In this document: one piece after another, positions 23,766 through 31,775 of the stretch
Position numbering within the stretch: the first letter of the stretch is position 1
Layout of the letters: every line of letters begins with the position of its first letter
NCBI GenBank assembly: GCA_034520625.1
Contig: JAXHNI010000004.1
Location: forward strand, 310,001 to 374,000
Direction of reading: 5' to 3'
DNA: 64,000 bases
Origin: JAANXG01 sp034520625
GTDB lineage: Bacteria > Pseudomonadota > Gammaproteobacteria > Arenicellales > JAANXG01
The notes under the pieces: model-generated
Databases searched by the model: none
What the model saw: only the letters and a program-made list of their open reading frames with translations
Told to the model about the DNA's origin: nothing
Program-made: the position numbers and the translations under genes

Positions 23766-24515
23766 TTACCGTTGCGTGCCGTAGTCGTCGATAGAAGAGC
23801 GAGTAAAAGTCTCCACATAGTCCATCAGGGCATCCGACGCCTCGGCGGCCCGCTTCGCGTCGCCGTCCGCCGCGGCGGTCGCAACATCTGCATGCAGCCT
23901 TGCTACGAACTGCATGTCCGCGACCCGGTGCTTGAACCAGAAACGACGGGAAAGGGAGTGAGTCAGATTGATCGCGGTGTCGGCGAACTCGTTGCCGCAT
24001 GCTTTCATCATCAGGTGATTGAACTCGTTGTCGAGGCGGAAGAATTCATACTCTCCGTCCCCGTCCGCAGCAGTCACCATGTCGGCGGCAATCTGGCGCA
24101 GGAGCTGGCGTTGCTCGCGGTCGGCGCGCAGGGCCGCGAGACGCGCCACGAGGCGCTCCAGCTCGCGCCGCACCTCGATGAGCTTGAGCTGTTGGGCGAC
24201 GTTGATTTCAGAGACTATGACGCCGCGCTGGGGAAGGATTTTCACGAGTCTTTCCCGCGCGAGCTGCTGCAGGGCTTCGCGGATGGGCGTTCTACCGATA
24301 CCGAGCCGTCGGCTCAGCTCTGACTCGGAGACGGCCGACCCCGGCGGAAGCTGAAGGGTGACGATCAACTCTTCGATTTCCTTGTAGGCCGTTTCAGTCA
24401 GTCGAGCCTTGCCGCGGCCAGGAGCCGGTGCAATGTCTGGGTTACTCAAAATCAGGTCCCTTTTCCTAGAATATGCGTCAGCGCGGCCCGAACCCGGGGA
24501 GCCGGCGGCGGGCAT
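23766..24515 (-). CDS. GntR-family regulator (FCD type), second in the island
   Basis: 249-residue regulator with the winged helix motif SAVSESELSRRLGIGRTPIREALQQLARERLVKILP (split: SELSRRLGIGRTPIREALQQ is the recognition part) and an FCD ligand domain with FFRLDNEFNHLMMKACGN and later DMQFVARLHADV histidines. An alternative TTG start at 24449, with AAAAGGGA upstream, would remove 22 poorly conserved residues. It lies downstream of the PhyH gene on the same strand. It is the likely binder of the CAACTGATATATCAGTTG palindrome at 25528. Confidence 0.85.
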   Translation of the reverse strand: MPAAGSPGSGRADAYSRKRDLILSNPDIAPAPGRGKARLTETAYKEIEELIVTLQLPPGSAVSESELSRRLGIGRTPIREALQQLARERLVKILPQRGVIVSEINVAQQLKLIEVRRELERLVARLAALRADREQRQLLRQIAADMVTAADGDGEYEFFRLDNEFNHLMMKACGNEFADTAINLTHSLSRRFWFKHRVADMQFVARLHADVATAAADGDAKRAAEASDALMDYVETFTRSSIDDYGTQR

Positions 24516-24613
24516 GCCACTGTACGGCTCAATATGCTAAACCCGCGCCGCCGTGTCCAGTACCGGGGTTCGGGAGATCCTCTCCCTGACGTTAACCCGA
24601 CGATCTGTGGGGG

Positions 24614-25444
24614 CTACTCCCGCATTTCGGTACGATCGGTGCCCTCGTAATAGACCGCCACCTGCCGATCCATCGCTGCCTTGTGCGACTCAATAGCCGC
24701 CGCGTCGGCATCGTCCGCGGGCTCCTGTTCCCAGTCGAAGTGCCCGTAGTCGTCCTTGCCGCGCACCAGCATGGCCGAGTCGCGGAGTTTCACCTGGCGA
24801 ACATAAGGGGGCACGTATCTGATCGCCAGACCGATGCGGCGGTCATCGGAGTCGTTGGGGCCCGAGCCATGCGCGAGGCGAACATGATGCAGAGAGATTT
24901 CCCCCGCCTGGAGCACCACATCGGTGCATTCATCCATCGGTATGTCGACCTCGATTTCCTGACCGCGGGACAACAGATTGTGCTCGTGAAACGTGTCTTT
25001 GTGGGGAAGCTGTTCGCGATGCGTGCCAGCCGCGAATTTCATCGGCCCGCTTTCCAGCGGTACATCCGACAGGGCGATCCAAGCCGTTGCCACGTCGGCC
25101 GGGTCGAGCCCCCAGTACGTCGAGTCCTGGTGCATTGATACAAAATGCGGATTGTGCGGCTCTTTGATGAACAGGTTGGTGGTCCAGCAAATAAGGTCGG
25201 GGCCCAGAAGATCCTCCACTGCGTCCAGAATGCGGGGGTGTTTTACGAGCTCGCATGCCCATGGGAACAGGAGGTGAACCTTGTGGCGGTAGTTGCTCTT
25301 CAGAGGCCCGCCGTTGCGGCGTTCGTAATCTTCGAGCTGGCGACGGTACGAGAACGCTTCTTCGCGGCTCATCACGCGAGCCGGGAAATAGTAGCCGTCA
25401 CGTTGGAACTGCTCAATGGCCTCCGGGGACAGGAGTTTGGGCAT
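24614..25444 (-). CDS. Phytanoyl-CoA dioxygenase (PhyH) family protein
   Basis: 276-residue Fe(II)/2-oxoglutarate oxygenase. The N-terminal EAIEQFQRDGYYFPARVMS is typical of PhyH proteins. The iron triad is SMHQDSTYWG (H-x-D) and the distal histidine in EISLHHVRLAHGSGPNDSDDRR, whose arginine would bind 2-oxoglutarate. The open frame extends upstream to 25729, but the ATG at 25444 has a GGAGG site 8 nt away and gives the family-like start. Hydroxylation of a carboxylate or its derivative would feed the neighbouring cleavage enzyme. Preceded by a 336 bp gap with a palindromic operator. Confidence 0.9.
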   Translation of the reverse strand: MPKLLSPEAIEQFQRDGYYFPARVMSREEAFSYRRQLEDYERRNGGPLKSNYRHKVHLLFPWACELVKHPRILDAVEDLLGPDLICWTTNLFIKEPHNPHFVSMHQDSTYWGLDPADVATAWIALSDVPLESGPMKFAAGTHREQLPHKDTFHEHNLLSRGQEIEVDIPMDECTDVVLQAGEISLHHVRLAHGSGPNDSDDRRIGLAIRYVPPYVRQVKLRDSAMLVRGKDDYGHFDWEQEPADDADAAAIESHKAAMDRQVAVYYEGTDRTEMRE

Positions 25445-25780
25445 CTCATCGTCCTCCATTGTGTGGTTTTTCGTGTCGGCGCCTTGCATCCGACGACGTA
25501 GATTACAGCATATAGGCTTATGACATTCAACTGATATATCAGTTGTCTTTTTTGTTCTGCCGGGATCGTCGCGGAGTCGCGCCGGCTCACCAGACGCAAG
25601 GAGGCACAGCTGGAAAGGTCTGGTGATGGGACCAGCAGAACGGGCAACGGGATGGAAGGCGAGGGCCGTGCGGGGACCACGGGGCCTTGTCGAGGGAGAG
25701 TACTGCCGTGCCGTTGCGGGGTGCGTCATCCACGGTCCCGGGGAAGCACTTACTGACGCCGGCCCCGAAGCGGCTGGTCG
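25445..25780. other. Gene-free leader between the BKACE and PhyH genes
   Basis: 336 bp with no supported coding frame. The half next to the PhyH gene is AT-rich and carries the 18-bp palindrome listed separately. The half next to the BKACE gene is ordinary high-GC sequence with no recognisable element. Confidence 0.6.
25528..25545. promoter_or_regulatory. Palindromic operator CAACTGATATATCAGTTG
   Basis: A perfect 18-bp palindrome about 83 bp upstream of the PhyH start codon, in the AT-rich promoter stretch. The TGATATATCA core is of the type used by FCD-class GntR regulators, and such a regulator is encoded two genes downstream (23766-24515). Confidence 0.75.
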
Positions 25781-26656
25781 CTAGTGTTTCAACATTTTCC
25801 TGATCTCGACCGCGCTGGCCGGGTCGCCCCCGGTCCTGGCGATCTCTTCGACCGCCGCCTCCGTCCAGTGCGCGTTGCTCCACTCGCTGCCGAACGGTGC
25901 GTCTTCCAGTCCCACGCGGACATGCCCACCCCGCTCGATCGCCGGGCCAATCAGCGGGAGAATGTTGACCTGCAGGCCGCCGACCATCCACGGGGCATCC
26001 GCATCCAGCTCGCTCATCAAACCAAGATAACTGTCCAGTGCGTAATCTCGTGGTGGGTAGCCGAATGCGAAGCCGTCGGAAAACATGAACCGGTAGAGCG
26101 GCTTGGGAACCCCCGGATAGCGGGCGGCCAACGCCGCGCCCAGACGGGCAAACCCCGGCTCGTAGATCGCGTAGCTCGGATGGAACCCATACTGCTTCGC
26201 GAGGGCAAGGCCGTATCGCACGTCGGCCTCCGGGTTGCTGTAGAGAAACCCCGGCTTGTCCTCGGAGATATCCGCGTAGCTGGTGAACATCGCGCTACCC
26301 GGGTCGATTACCGCCCACTCGATCAATCCGGCCTCCGCCAACGCCCGGGTCGCTCGAAAACGTTCTTCCGGGCGCATCGGCTCCGGGGCATCCGCCGACC
26401 CGCTGAGAGGCAATGTCGGATAGACGATTACATCCGCCTGTTCCCGGATGCCTTCGATTACAGCCCGATACGCCTCAAAGTCTTCGCGCTGCCGTCCCGT
26501 CGCAGGATCGTAGACGTGGACATGGATCACTGAGGCGCCAAGTTGCGCGCAGGCTACGCCATCCCTCACGAGCTCGTCGACCGTGATCGGTATACCGGGC
26601 TGCAGGCTTCGCGACCAGGGGCCGTTGAGAGCGACTTCGAGACAAACCCTTCCCAT
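25781..26656 (-). CDS. Beta-keto acid cleavage enzyme (BKACE, COG3246)
   Basis: 291-residue TIM-barrel zinc enzyme. BKACEs condense a beta-keto acid with acetyl-CoA and cleave it to acetoacetate plus a new acyl-CoA. Family motifs are CLEVALNGPWSR at the start, the zinc HxH in VIHVHVYDPATG, VYPTLPLSG, and GGHVRVGLEDAP carrying the conserved arginine and glutamate. The ATG at 26656 is preferred to 26674, as homologues begin directly before the R/K-V-x-x-E strand. Specificity residues cannot be read off reliably. It is upstream of the PhyH oxygenase on the same strand and probably works in the same degradative route. Confidence 0.9.
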   Translation of the reverse strand: MGRVCLEVALNGPWSRSLQPGIPITVDELVRDGVACAQLGASVIHVHVYDPATGRQREDFEAYRAVIEGIREQADVIVYPTLPLSGSADAPEPMRPEERFRATRALAEAGLIEWAVIDPGSAMFTSYADISEDKPGFLYSNPEADVRYGLALAKQYGFHPSYAIYEPGFARLGAALAARYPGVPKPLYRFMFSDGFAFGYPPRDYALDSYLGLMSELDADAPWMVGGLQVNILPLIGPAIERGGHVRVGLEDAPFGSEWSNAHWTEAAVEEIARTGGDPASAVEIRKMLKH

Positions 26657-26845
26657 TATCAACCATCCAAGCAAGCCTTTTGTTGGGCGATTCTATAGAC
26701 TCGATTCACCCTTATAAAGCACAGTCCGGGCTCGCCGGTAGAGATTATCCCGACCGAGTCTATCCCGCGAAGGGGGCGGCGAGTTCTGAGGGGTCAACGC
26801 GCCGCAATCGCTACCCGGTTCCCATTTGTGCGTCCGGAAGGCGGT

Positions 26846-27235
26846 TCAGGCTACGGTGTTCTCGTGATCAACGCTGAGAGACGGTGGCTTGTTCAAGGTT
26901 TGGAATACGACGCAGCAACGTTCGGTGAGCTTCACAAACTGCGCCAGGGTCTCCTCGTCGGCTTCCGTGTTCAGCCGGAACCGGAGCCGTATCTCAAGGA
27001 TTTCTGCCGGCACATCCCGGTCGATGCCGAGCGTGTCTCGGAAATACAGATCGCATTCGGCCAGAATCCCGGCGTCGCGCAGCTCGATCCCCATAGCCGT
27101 GGCTACGGCGTTCAGCGTTATTCCGGCACAGGCGATCAGTGCCTCGAGCAGCATATCCCCGGAGCACAGCGCGGATCCGTCGCCGCCGGCGGCCGGATGC
27201 AGCCCGGCCTCCGCCATGGCCCGGCCCGTGTCCAC
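26846..27235 (-). CDS. OsmC-family protein, N terminus apparently missing
   Basis: 129 residues matching the C-terminal three quarters of an OsmC-like protein: DTGRAMAEAGLHPAAGGDG, CSGDMLLEALIACAGITLNA with the first redox cysteine, and LTERCCVVFQTL with the second. Homologues carry roughly 40-45 more N-terminal residues. The frame stays open upstream for about 40 codons (to a stop at 27356-27358) and shows weak similarity near the junction, but contains no ATG, GTG or TTG before the GTG at 27235. Either a rare start is used or the 5' end is damaged. OsmC proteins reduce organic hydroperoxides. Confidence 0.65.
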   Translation of the reverse strand: MDTGRAMAEAGLHPAAGGDGSALCSGDMLLEALIACAGITLNAVATAMGIELRDAGILAECDLYFRDTLGIDRDVPAEILEIRLRFRLNTEADEETLAQFVKLTERCCVVFQTLNKPPSLSVDHENTVA

Positions 27236-27442
27236 ATTGCAGGTCAGGTCGTCGCCGATCCGGCCCCCTCGGTCATGCAGGCCTCCAAACCGGGCTACTG
27301 CCTGCGGGCACGCCCCTGAAGCTGACAGCTCGGAAACACTGCGAAAGTCACGATATCAATGGCGGAACAGGACACTGGCGGGCGGGGACAAGGTCGGTGT
27401 ACTGTGTCCCGTAAGCAAATTCCCGTTTAGGTCTGTCACGTA

Positions 27443-27883
27443 ATGCAGGCGCCGTTCTGGAAATCGAAGTCCATGTGGGAGCTCAGCGACGCGGAGTGGG
27501 AGTCGTTGTGCGACGGCTGCGGACGCTGCTGCCTGATCAAATTCCAGGACGAGGACACCGGCCGCATCGCCTACACCGACGTGGCATGCCGGCTGCTGGA
27601 CGTTCAAGCGTGCCGCTGCCGGAACTACCCGCAGCGGACGCGACTGGTGAGCGAATGTCTCGACCTGCGCCGGGAAGACGAGGAGGCGTTCATGGCCCTG
27701 CCATCCACCTGCGCCTACCGGCTGCTGTACGAGGGGAAGGATCTGCCGGCCTGGCACCCGCTGATGACCGGGGATCCGGAATCCGTCCACGCGGCGGGCA
27801 TTTCGGTGCGCGGCCGGGTTACCTCCGAGGAATACGTGCATCCCGACGACATCGACGAGCGCGACGTGGATTGGCCTTTGTAG
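27443..27883 (+). CDS. ycgN: YcgN family cysteine-cluster protein
   Basis: 146-residue UPF0260/YcgN protein of unknown function with a conserved cysteine set that probably binds a metal or iron-sulfur centre: LCDGCGRCCLIKFQDEDTG, VACRLLD, ACRCRNYPQR and SECLD, followed by the family ending CAYRLLYEGKDLPAWHPL and YVHPDDIDERDVDWPL. Full length. Its TAG stop (27881-27883) lies inside the first arm of a REP-like element, so the repeat sits directly on the gene end. Confidence 0.9.
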   Translation: MQAPFWKSKSMWELSDAEWESLCDGCGRCCLIKFQDEDTGRIAYTDVACRLLDVQACRCRNYPQRTRLVSECLDLRREDEEAFMALPSTCAYRLLYEGKDLPAWHPLMTGDPESVHAAGISVRGRVTSEEYVHPDDIDERDVDWPL

Positions 27884-27996
27884 GTCGGGCGCAAGCCCGA
27901 CAAATGGCCAACTGCCGCGCGCTATTTCGTGACCAGTCCCGGCGGCGGTCCGTGAACCGGGCGTCCGGTATTTGTCGGGCTTGCGCCCGACCTACA
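27879..27996. repeat. REP-like inverted pair, TGTAGGTCGGGCGC family
   Basis: Arm one at 27879-27902 and arm two at 27973-27996 are inverted copies of TGTAGGTCGGGCGCAAGCCC and its continuation, each with an internal GTCGGGC/GCCCGAC hairpin. A further partial GGTCGACCTACAGG follows. Same family as 15156-15227. It fills the space between ycgN and the convergent hydrolase and may serve as a bidirectional terminator. Confidence 0.85.
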
Positions 27997-28023
27997 GGTC
28001 GACCTACAGGCAGTTTCGCCGGG

Positions 28024-28821
28024 TTACGGCGGCGGGCCGATGAACGGGATCAGCTCGTCCAGGACTTCGTTGGGTTTTTCGGCCATCAACAGATGACCGC
28101 AGGCCAGGATGCTCAGCCTCGCGTCCGGGATCGCCGCCACCAGGTCTCTTGCGACCTTGAGCGGCGTCATGATGTCGCTGCGGCCCGCGATCATCAGCGT
28201 GGGGCAGGCGACCCGCGCGGCGCTGTCGAGGCCATGCCCGTACTCGTTGCAGGCGTTCAGGTCATTGAACAGGATACCCGGCCCGGCCCGCTCCAGAAGC
28301 CTGATGGCTGAACCGGTCATCCACATCCCCGGGGCCTCGTTGCCGCCCATCTGCGCCACGGGGCTGTGGCCCCAGATGTTGATCATATCGAAACCGGCGT
28401 GCTGGTTCTCCCGTGCCGCCGTGAGCAGCGGCTCTGCAACGGGCATGGGCACCGCGCTGCCCAGCAGGGCCAGGCGGATGACCCGTTCCGGGCAGCGGGC
28501 CGCGGCTTCCAGGGTCACCAGGGATCCCATGCTGTGGCCCACCAGAACCACCTTTTCGATCCCCATCGCATCCACGAAGGACCAGAGCCAGTCGGCCATA
28601 TCCGGGATGGTGCCTGCCGGCGGTCCGGCGGTGCGTCCATGCCCCGGCAGATCCACCGCCAGCACGTTGCGCCGATGGTGAGCAAAATAGCGGCTCTGGA
28701 GCAGCCAGACGGTGTGGTCCAGCGCTGCGCCGTGCACGAATACGATCGATTCCAGTTCGTGATCGAATGTCCGCGCGCCGGTGTACACATAGGTTTTTCT
28801 GTTTTCGACGGTGATGTACAT
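28024..28821 (-). CDS. Alpha/beta-fold hydrolase
   Basis: 265-residue hydrolase of the classic alpha/beta fold. The oxyanion region is FVHGAALDHTVW, the nucleophile elbow VGHSMGSL (Ser about residue 98), the acid AGRSDIMTP and the histidine ACGHLLMAEKP, so the triad is complete. The cap region carries FDMINIWGHSP. Substrate unknown; esters or C-C bonds are possible. It lies 15 nt downstream of the metY-like gene on the same strand and is probably co-transcribed. Confidence 0.88.
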   Translation of the reverse strand: MYITVENRKTYVYTGARTFDHELESIVFVHGAALDHTVWLLQSRYFAHHRRNVLAVDLPGHGRTAGPPAGTIPDMADWLWSFVDAMGIEKVVLVGHSMGSLVTLEAAARCPERVIRLALLGSAVPMPVAEPLLTAARENQHAGFDMINIWGHSPVAQMGGNEAPGMWMTGSAIRLLERAGPGILFNDLNACNEYGHGLDSAARVACPTLMIAGRSDIMTPLKVARDLVAAIPDARLSILACGHLLMAEKPNEVLDELIPFIGPPP

Positions 28822-28836
28822 GAGCTGCTCCGGGGC

Positions 28837-30135
28837 TCAGGTTTTCTGGGACCGGCGCAGCGCGCGCTCGAGGTCCTGCATCAGGTCGTCCGGGTCCTCC
28901 AGGCCCACCGACAGGCGCACGGTTCCCTCCTCGATGCCGGCCGCCGCCAGGGCACGCGCATCCATGCGGTGGTGGGTGGTGCTGGCCGGATGGATGACCA
29001 GAGACTTGGCGTCGCCGACGTTGGCGAGATGGGAAAAGACCTGGAGGGATTCGATGAAACGCCGGCCGGCTTCGCGGCCGCCCTTGATGACGAAGCTGAA
29101 AACGGCGCCGCAGCCCTTGGGCAGTAGCTCCTGCGCGAGCCCGTGATCCGGATGGTCGGGAAGCTCCGGATAGACCACCGAGTCGACTGCTTCATGCTGG
29201 TCAAGAAACCGGACCAGGGCACGGGTGTTGTCGATATGGCGCTGCATCCGCAGCGGCAGGGTTTCCATGCCCTGCAGGATATGAAATGCGGTGGTGGGAC
29301 TCATGCATGCCCCGAAATCCCGCGCACCCTCCTTCCGGGCGCGCATGATGAAGGCGGCGGGCCCGTATTCCTCCGTGAACACCAGATTGTGAAATCCCTC
29401 GTACGGCTCGGTGAGGGTGGGAAACCTGCCCGAGGCTTCCCAGTCGAAGATGCCGCTGTCCACCAACAGTCCGCCGATGGCTACGCCGTGGCCGCCGAGA
29501 AACTTGGTGGCGGAGTGGAAGACGAGGTGGGCACCATGGTCGAACGGCTTGAACAGATAGGGCGTCGCGAATGTCGAGTCCAGCAGCAGTGGGATGCCGT
29601 GCTCCTCCGCGACCCGGGCGACCCGGGGCACGTTGAGGATATCCAGGCCCGGGTTGCCGAGAACCTCCCCGAACAACAGCCGGGTTTCCGGCCGGATGGC
29701 GGCCCGGAATGCCTCCGGGTCGCGCGGATCGACGAAGGTCGCTTCGATGCCGAAACGCGGCAGCGTGTAGCTCAGGAGGTTGTGGGAGCCGCCGTACAGG
29801 GAACGCGACGATACGATGTGCGAGCCGGCGCCGAGTATGGTGGTGATCGCGAGATGCATGGCCGCCTGGCCGCTGGCGGTGGCGATGGCACCGACCCCGC
29901 CTTCGAGGGCGCTGATGCGCTCCTCGAGCACGGCGTTGGTGGGGTTGGTGATCCGCGAGTACACATGGCCGGCGCGCTCGCCGTTGAATATCGCCGCGGC
30001 CTGGTCCGTGTCCCGGAACACATAGGAAGTCGTCTGATAAATGGGCACGGCGCGGGCGCCGTGCTGCGCGTCGGGCTGCTGGCCGGCGTGCAGCGACAGC
30101 GTGTCGAACTTGATGTAGCCGGGTTGGTTCTTCAT
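28837..30135 (-). CDS. metY: O-acetylhomoserine sulfhydrylase (MetY-type)
   Basis: 432-residue PLP enzyme of the Cys/Met family, longer than the 388-residue cystathionine enzyme at 2.9 kb. It begins GYIKFDTLSLHAGQQPDAQ, then YSRITNPTN, ATASGQAAMH, SRSLYGGSHNLL, LLDSTFATPYLFKP and the PLP lysine in FHSATKFLGGHG; the ending HPASTTHHRMD is characteristic of MetY. It makes homocysteine from O-acetylhomoserine and sulfide. The ATG at 30135 is chosen from homology; the open frame extends to 30234 without support. No SAM riboswitch fold was recognised upstream. Confidence 0.9.
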   Translation of the reverse strand: MKNQPGYIKFDTLSLHAGQQPDAQHGARAVPIYQTTSYVFRDTDQAAAIFNGERAGHVYSRITNPTNAVLEERISALEGGVGAIATASGQAAMHLAITTILGAGSHIVSSRSLYGGSHNLLSYTLPRFGIEATFVDPRDPEAFRAAIRPETRLLFGEVLGNPGLDILNVPRVARVAEEHGIPLLLDSTFATPYLFKPFDHGAHLVFHSATKFLGGHGVAIGGLLVDSGIFDWEASGRFPTLTEPYEGFHNLVFTEEYGPAAFIMRARKEGARDFGACMSPTTAFHILQGMETLPLRMQRHIDNTRALVRFLDQHEAVDSVVYPELPDHPDHGLAQELLPKGCGAVFSFVIKGGREAGRRFIESLQVFSHLANVGDAKSLVIHPASTTHHRMDARALAAAGIEEGTVRLSVGLEDPDDLMQDLERALRRSQKT

Positions 30136-30607
30136 GGTTGATGACCGTTGAAAACGTGCGCTCGGAATGAGCCGAGGTCCGAGTTTAGCCGACTGCAGTG
30201 GCGTGTGCAGACCTGGAGATGGCCGGAACCGCATTGATTGTCGACAGGGCGGGGCACCGGCCGGTTCCGAACGGCCGCCGTGACGCGGGCGCGGTATGCG
30301 AGCCCGCCGGTTTGCCGTCGGGCAATCTACGCTCGCCGCCCGAGACGGTATTTATTCAGACGTATCAGTACGTTATGATTGAAATCGGAAGACGCCGCCG
30401 GTCGCCGCAACGCCGGTCCGGACCGGGAACGGTAGCGCCGAGCCGGCGGGCGGACGTTCCCTTTTGCTTGAACAAAGCGGTTATAATGAACTTAACGCTC
30501 CGCGCGTGGTGTCGTTCATCGACCGCGGGTAAGCGGACGCACCGGGTTTACACAACACCAACCGGTGCGGTAGACACGTTCAAATTCGAATTGGAGGATA
30601 ATGACTT
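30136..30607. other. Long divergent intergenic region, metY/TAXI
   Basis: 472 bp without a supported gene; a plus-strand open frame from 30198 has no family features. A consensus TATAAT at 30482-30487 is the likely -10 of the TRAP TAXI gene, with no good -35 at standard spacing. The leader would be about 115 nt and ends with GGAGG at 30593-30597. Confidence 0.5.
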
Positions 30608-31609
30608 ATGATCAGAAGATTACTAAAAACTGTCACCGTATCGGCGTTCGCTGCGGCTGCCATGGGTGGATCGCTGGCGGGCCAGGCTCAGGACCGGCAG
30701 TTCATATCCATCGGTACCGGCGGCCCCACCGGTGTGTATTTCCAGGTGGGTCAGGCGGTCTGCCAGATGATTCACGCAGAAGCAGCCGAGGGGCGCGACG
30801 AGGGCATGAAGCACGGCATTCGATGCTCGGCGCCGTCGACTGGCGGCTCCACCTACAACATCAGCCAGGTCGCCCAGGGTGAGCTGGATTTCGGTGTCGC
30901 CCAGGCGGACTGGCAGTATCACGCCGTCAATTGCTCTGCCGAGGACAAGGTGACGTGCTTTGAGGACCTGCGCGCCGTGTTCTCCGTGCATCCCGAGCCG
31001 TACCAGATCATCGCCGCGGACGGATCCGGCATTCAGTCCTGGAACGATCTGGAAGGTAAGCGTTTCAATATCGGCAACCCGGGCTCCGGCCAGCGGGGGA
31101 CCACGGAAGAGCTGATGAATTGCCACGGCTGGGATACGGGCAAGTTCGCCCAGGCGACGGAAATGACTTCCACGGAGCAGTCCAGCGCCCTATGTGACGG
31201 CAATATCGACGCTTACGGCTACACGGTGGGCGTGCCAAACGCCGGCGTATCGGTGGCCACCGACGGCTGCGATGCCTATATCGTGGACCTCAGCGGCGAC
31301 GAGTGTGCCCAGAAACTGGTGGACGAGAACGCCTACTACTCCTGGGCGACCATCCCCGCGGGGACTTACAAGACCACCGACGAGGACACCACCACTTTCG
31401 GTGTCCGGGCGACCTTCGTTACCAGCGCCGCCGTGCCGGAAGACGTTGTGTACTCGGTGACCAAGGCCGTGTTCGAGAACCTCGAGACTTTCCAGAAGCT
31501 GCATCCGGCGTTCGCGAACCTCAATCCAGAGGAGATGATCTCGGCCGCGCTGTCTGCACCGCTGCATCCCGGCGCCGAGAAATACTACAAGGAAAAAGGC
31601 TGGTTGTAA
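30608..31609 (+). CDS. TRAP transporter TAXI-type substrate-binding protein
   Basis: 333-residue periplasmic receptor of the TAXI family. The signal peptide runs to about residue 28 (MGGSLAGQAQ), then FISIGTGGPTGVYFQVGQAV, STGGSTYNISQVAQGELDFG, VFSVHPEPYQIIA and the binding-site segment IGNPGSGQRGTTEEL. Seven or more cysteines in the mature part could form periplasmic disulfides. TAXI proteins often bind glutamate-like or other carboxylates; the ligand here is unknown. A hairpin terminator follows immediately, so the receptor can be made in excess over the permease. An alternative ATG at 30601 is out of frame and too close to the GGAGG. Confidence 0.93.
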   Translation: MIRRLLKTVTVSAFAAAAMGGSLAGQAQDRQFISIGTGGPTGVYFQVGQAVCQMIHAEAAEGRDEGMKHGIRCSAPSTGGSTYNISQVAQGELDFGVAQADWQYHAVNCSAEDKVTCFEDLRAVFSVHPEPYQIIAADGSGIQSWNDLEGKRFNIGNPGSGQRGTTEELMNCHGWDTGKFAQATEMTSTEQSSALCDGNIDAYGYTVGVPNAGVSVATDGCDAYIVDLSGDECAQKLVDENAYYSWATIPAGTYKTTDEDTTTFGVRATFVTSAAVPEDVVYSVTKAVFENLETFQKLHPAFANLNPEEMISAALSAPLHPGAEKYYKEKGWL

Positions 31610-31622
31610 GCCGACCGGCAGA

Positions 31623-31656
31623 AGCGGGGCGGGTTTCTCACCGCCCCGCTTTTTTT
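31623..31656 (+). terminator. Rho-independent terminator after the TAXI gene
   Basis: Inverted repeat AGCGGGGCGG (31623-31632) and CCGCCCCGCT (31641-31650), loop of 8 nt, followed by a run of seven T. It stands between receptor and permease genes, so partial read-through would set their ratio. Confidence 0.9.
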
Positions 31657-31775
31657 AACTCTATTCCACGGGCAAAGACGAACCAGGGCGTCGACACGAA
31701 ACCGGTCGTTCCGCGCACTGCAGCCGGAACCACGGTTTCGTGCCGGTCACCCGGGTGCTGCCACCGGGGGAAGGC

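Noticed and set aside
30136..30234. SAM riboswitch upstream of metY
   Set aside because: I could not find the conserved SAM-I or SAM-II core elements or a terminator in the leader.
30198..30611. 137-codon plus-strand frame before the TAXI gene
   Set aside because: No ribosome binding site, no family resemblance, and it spans the promoter region of the next gene.
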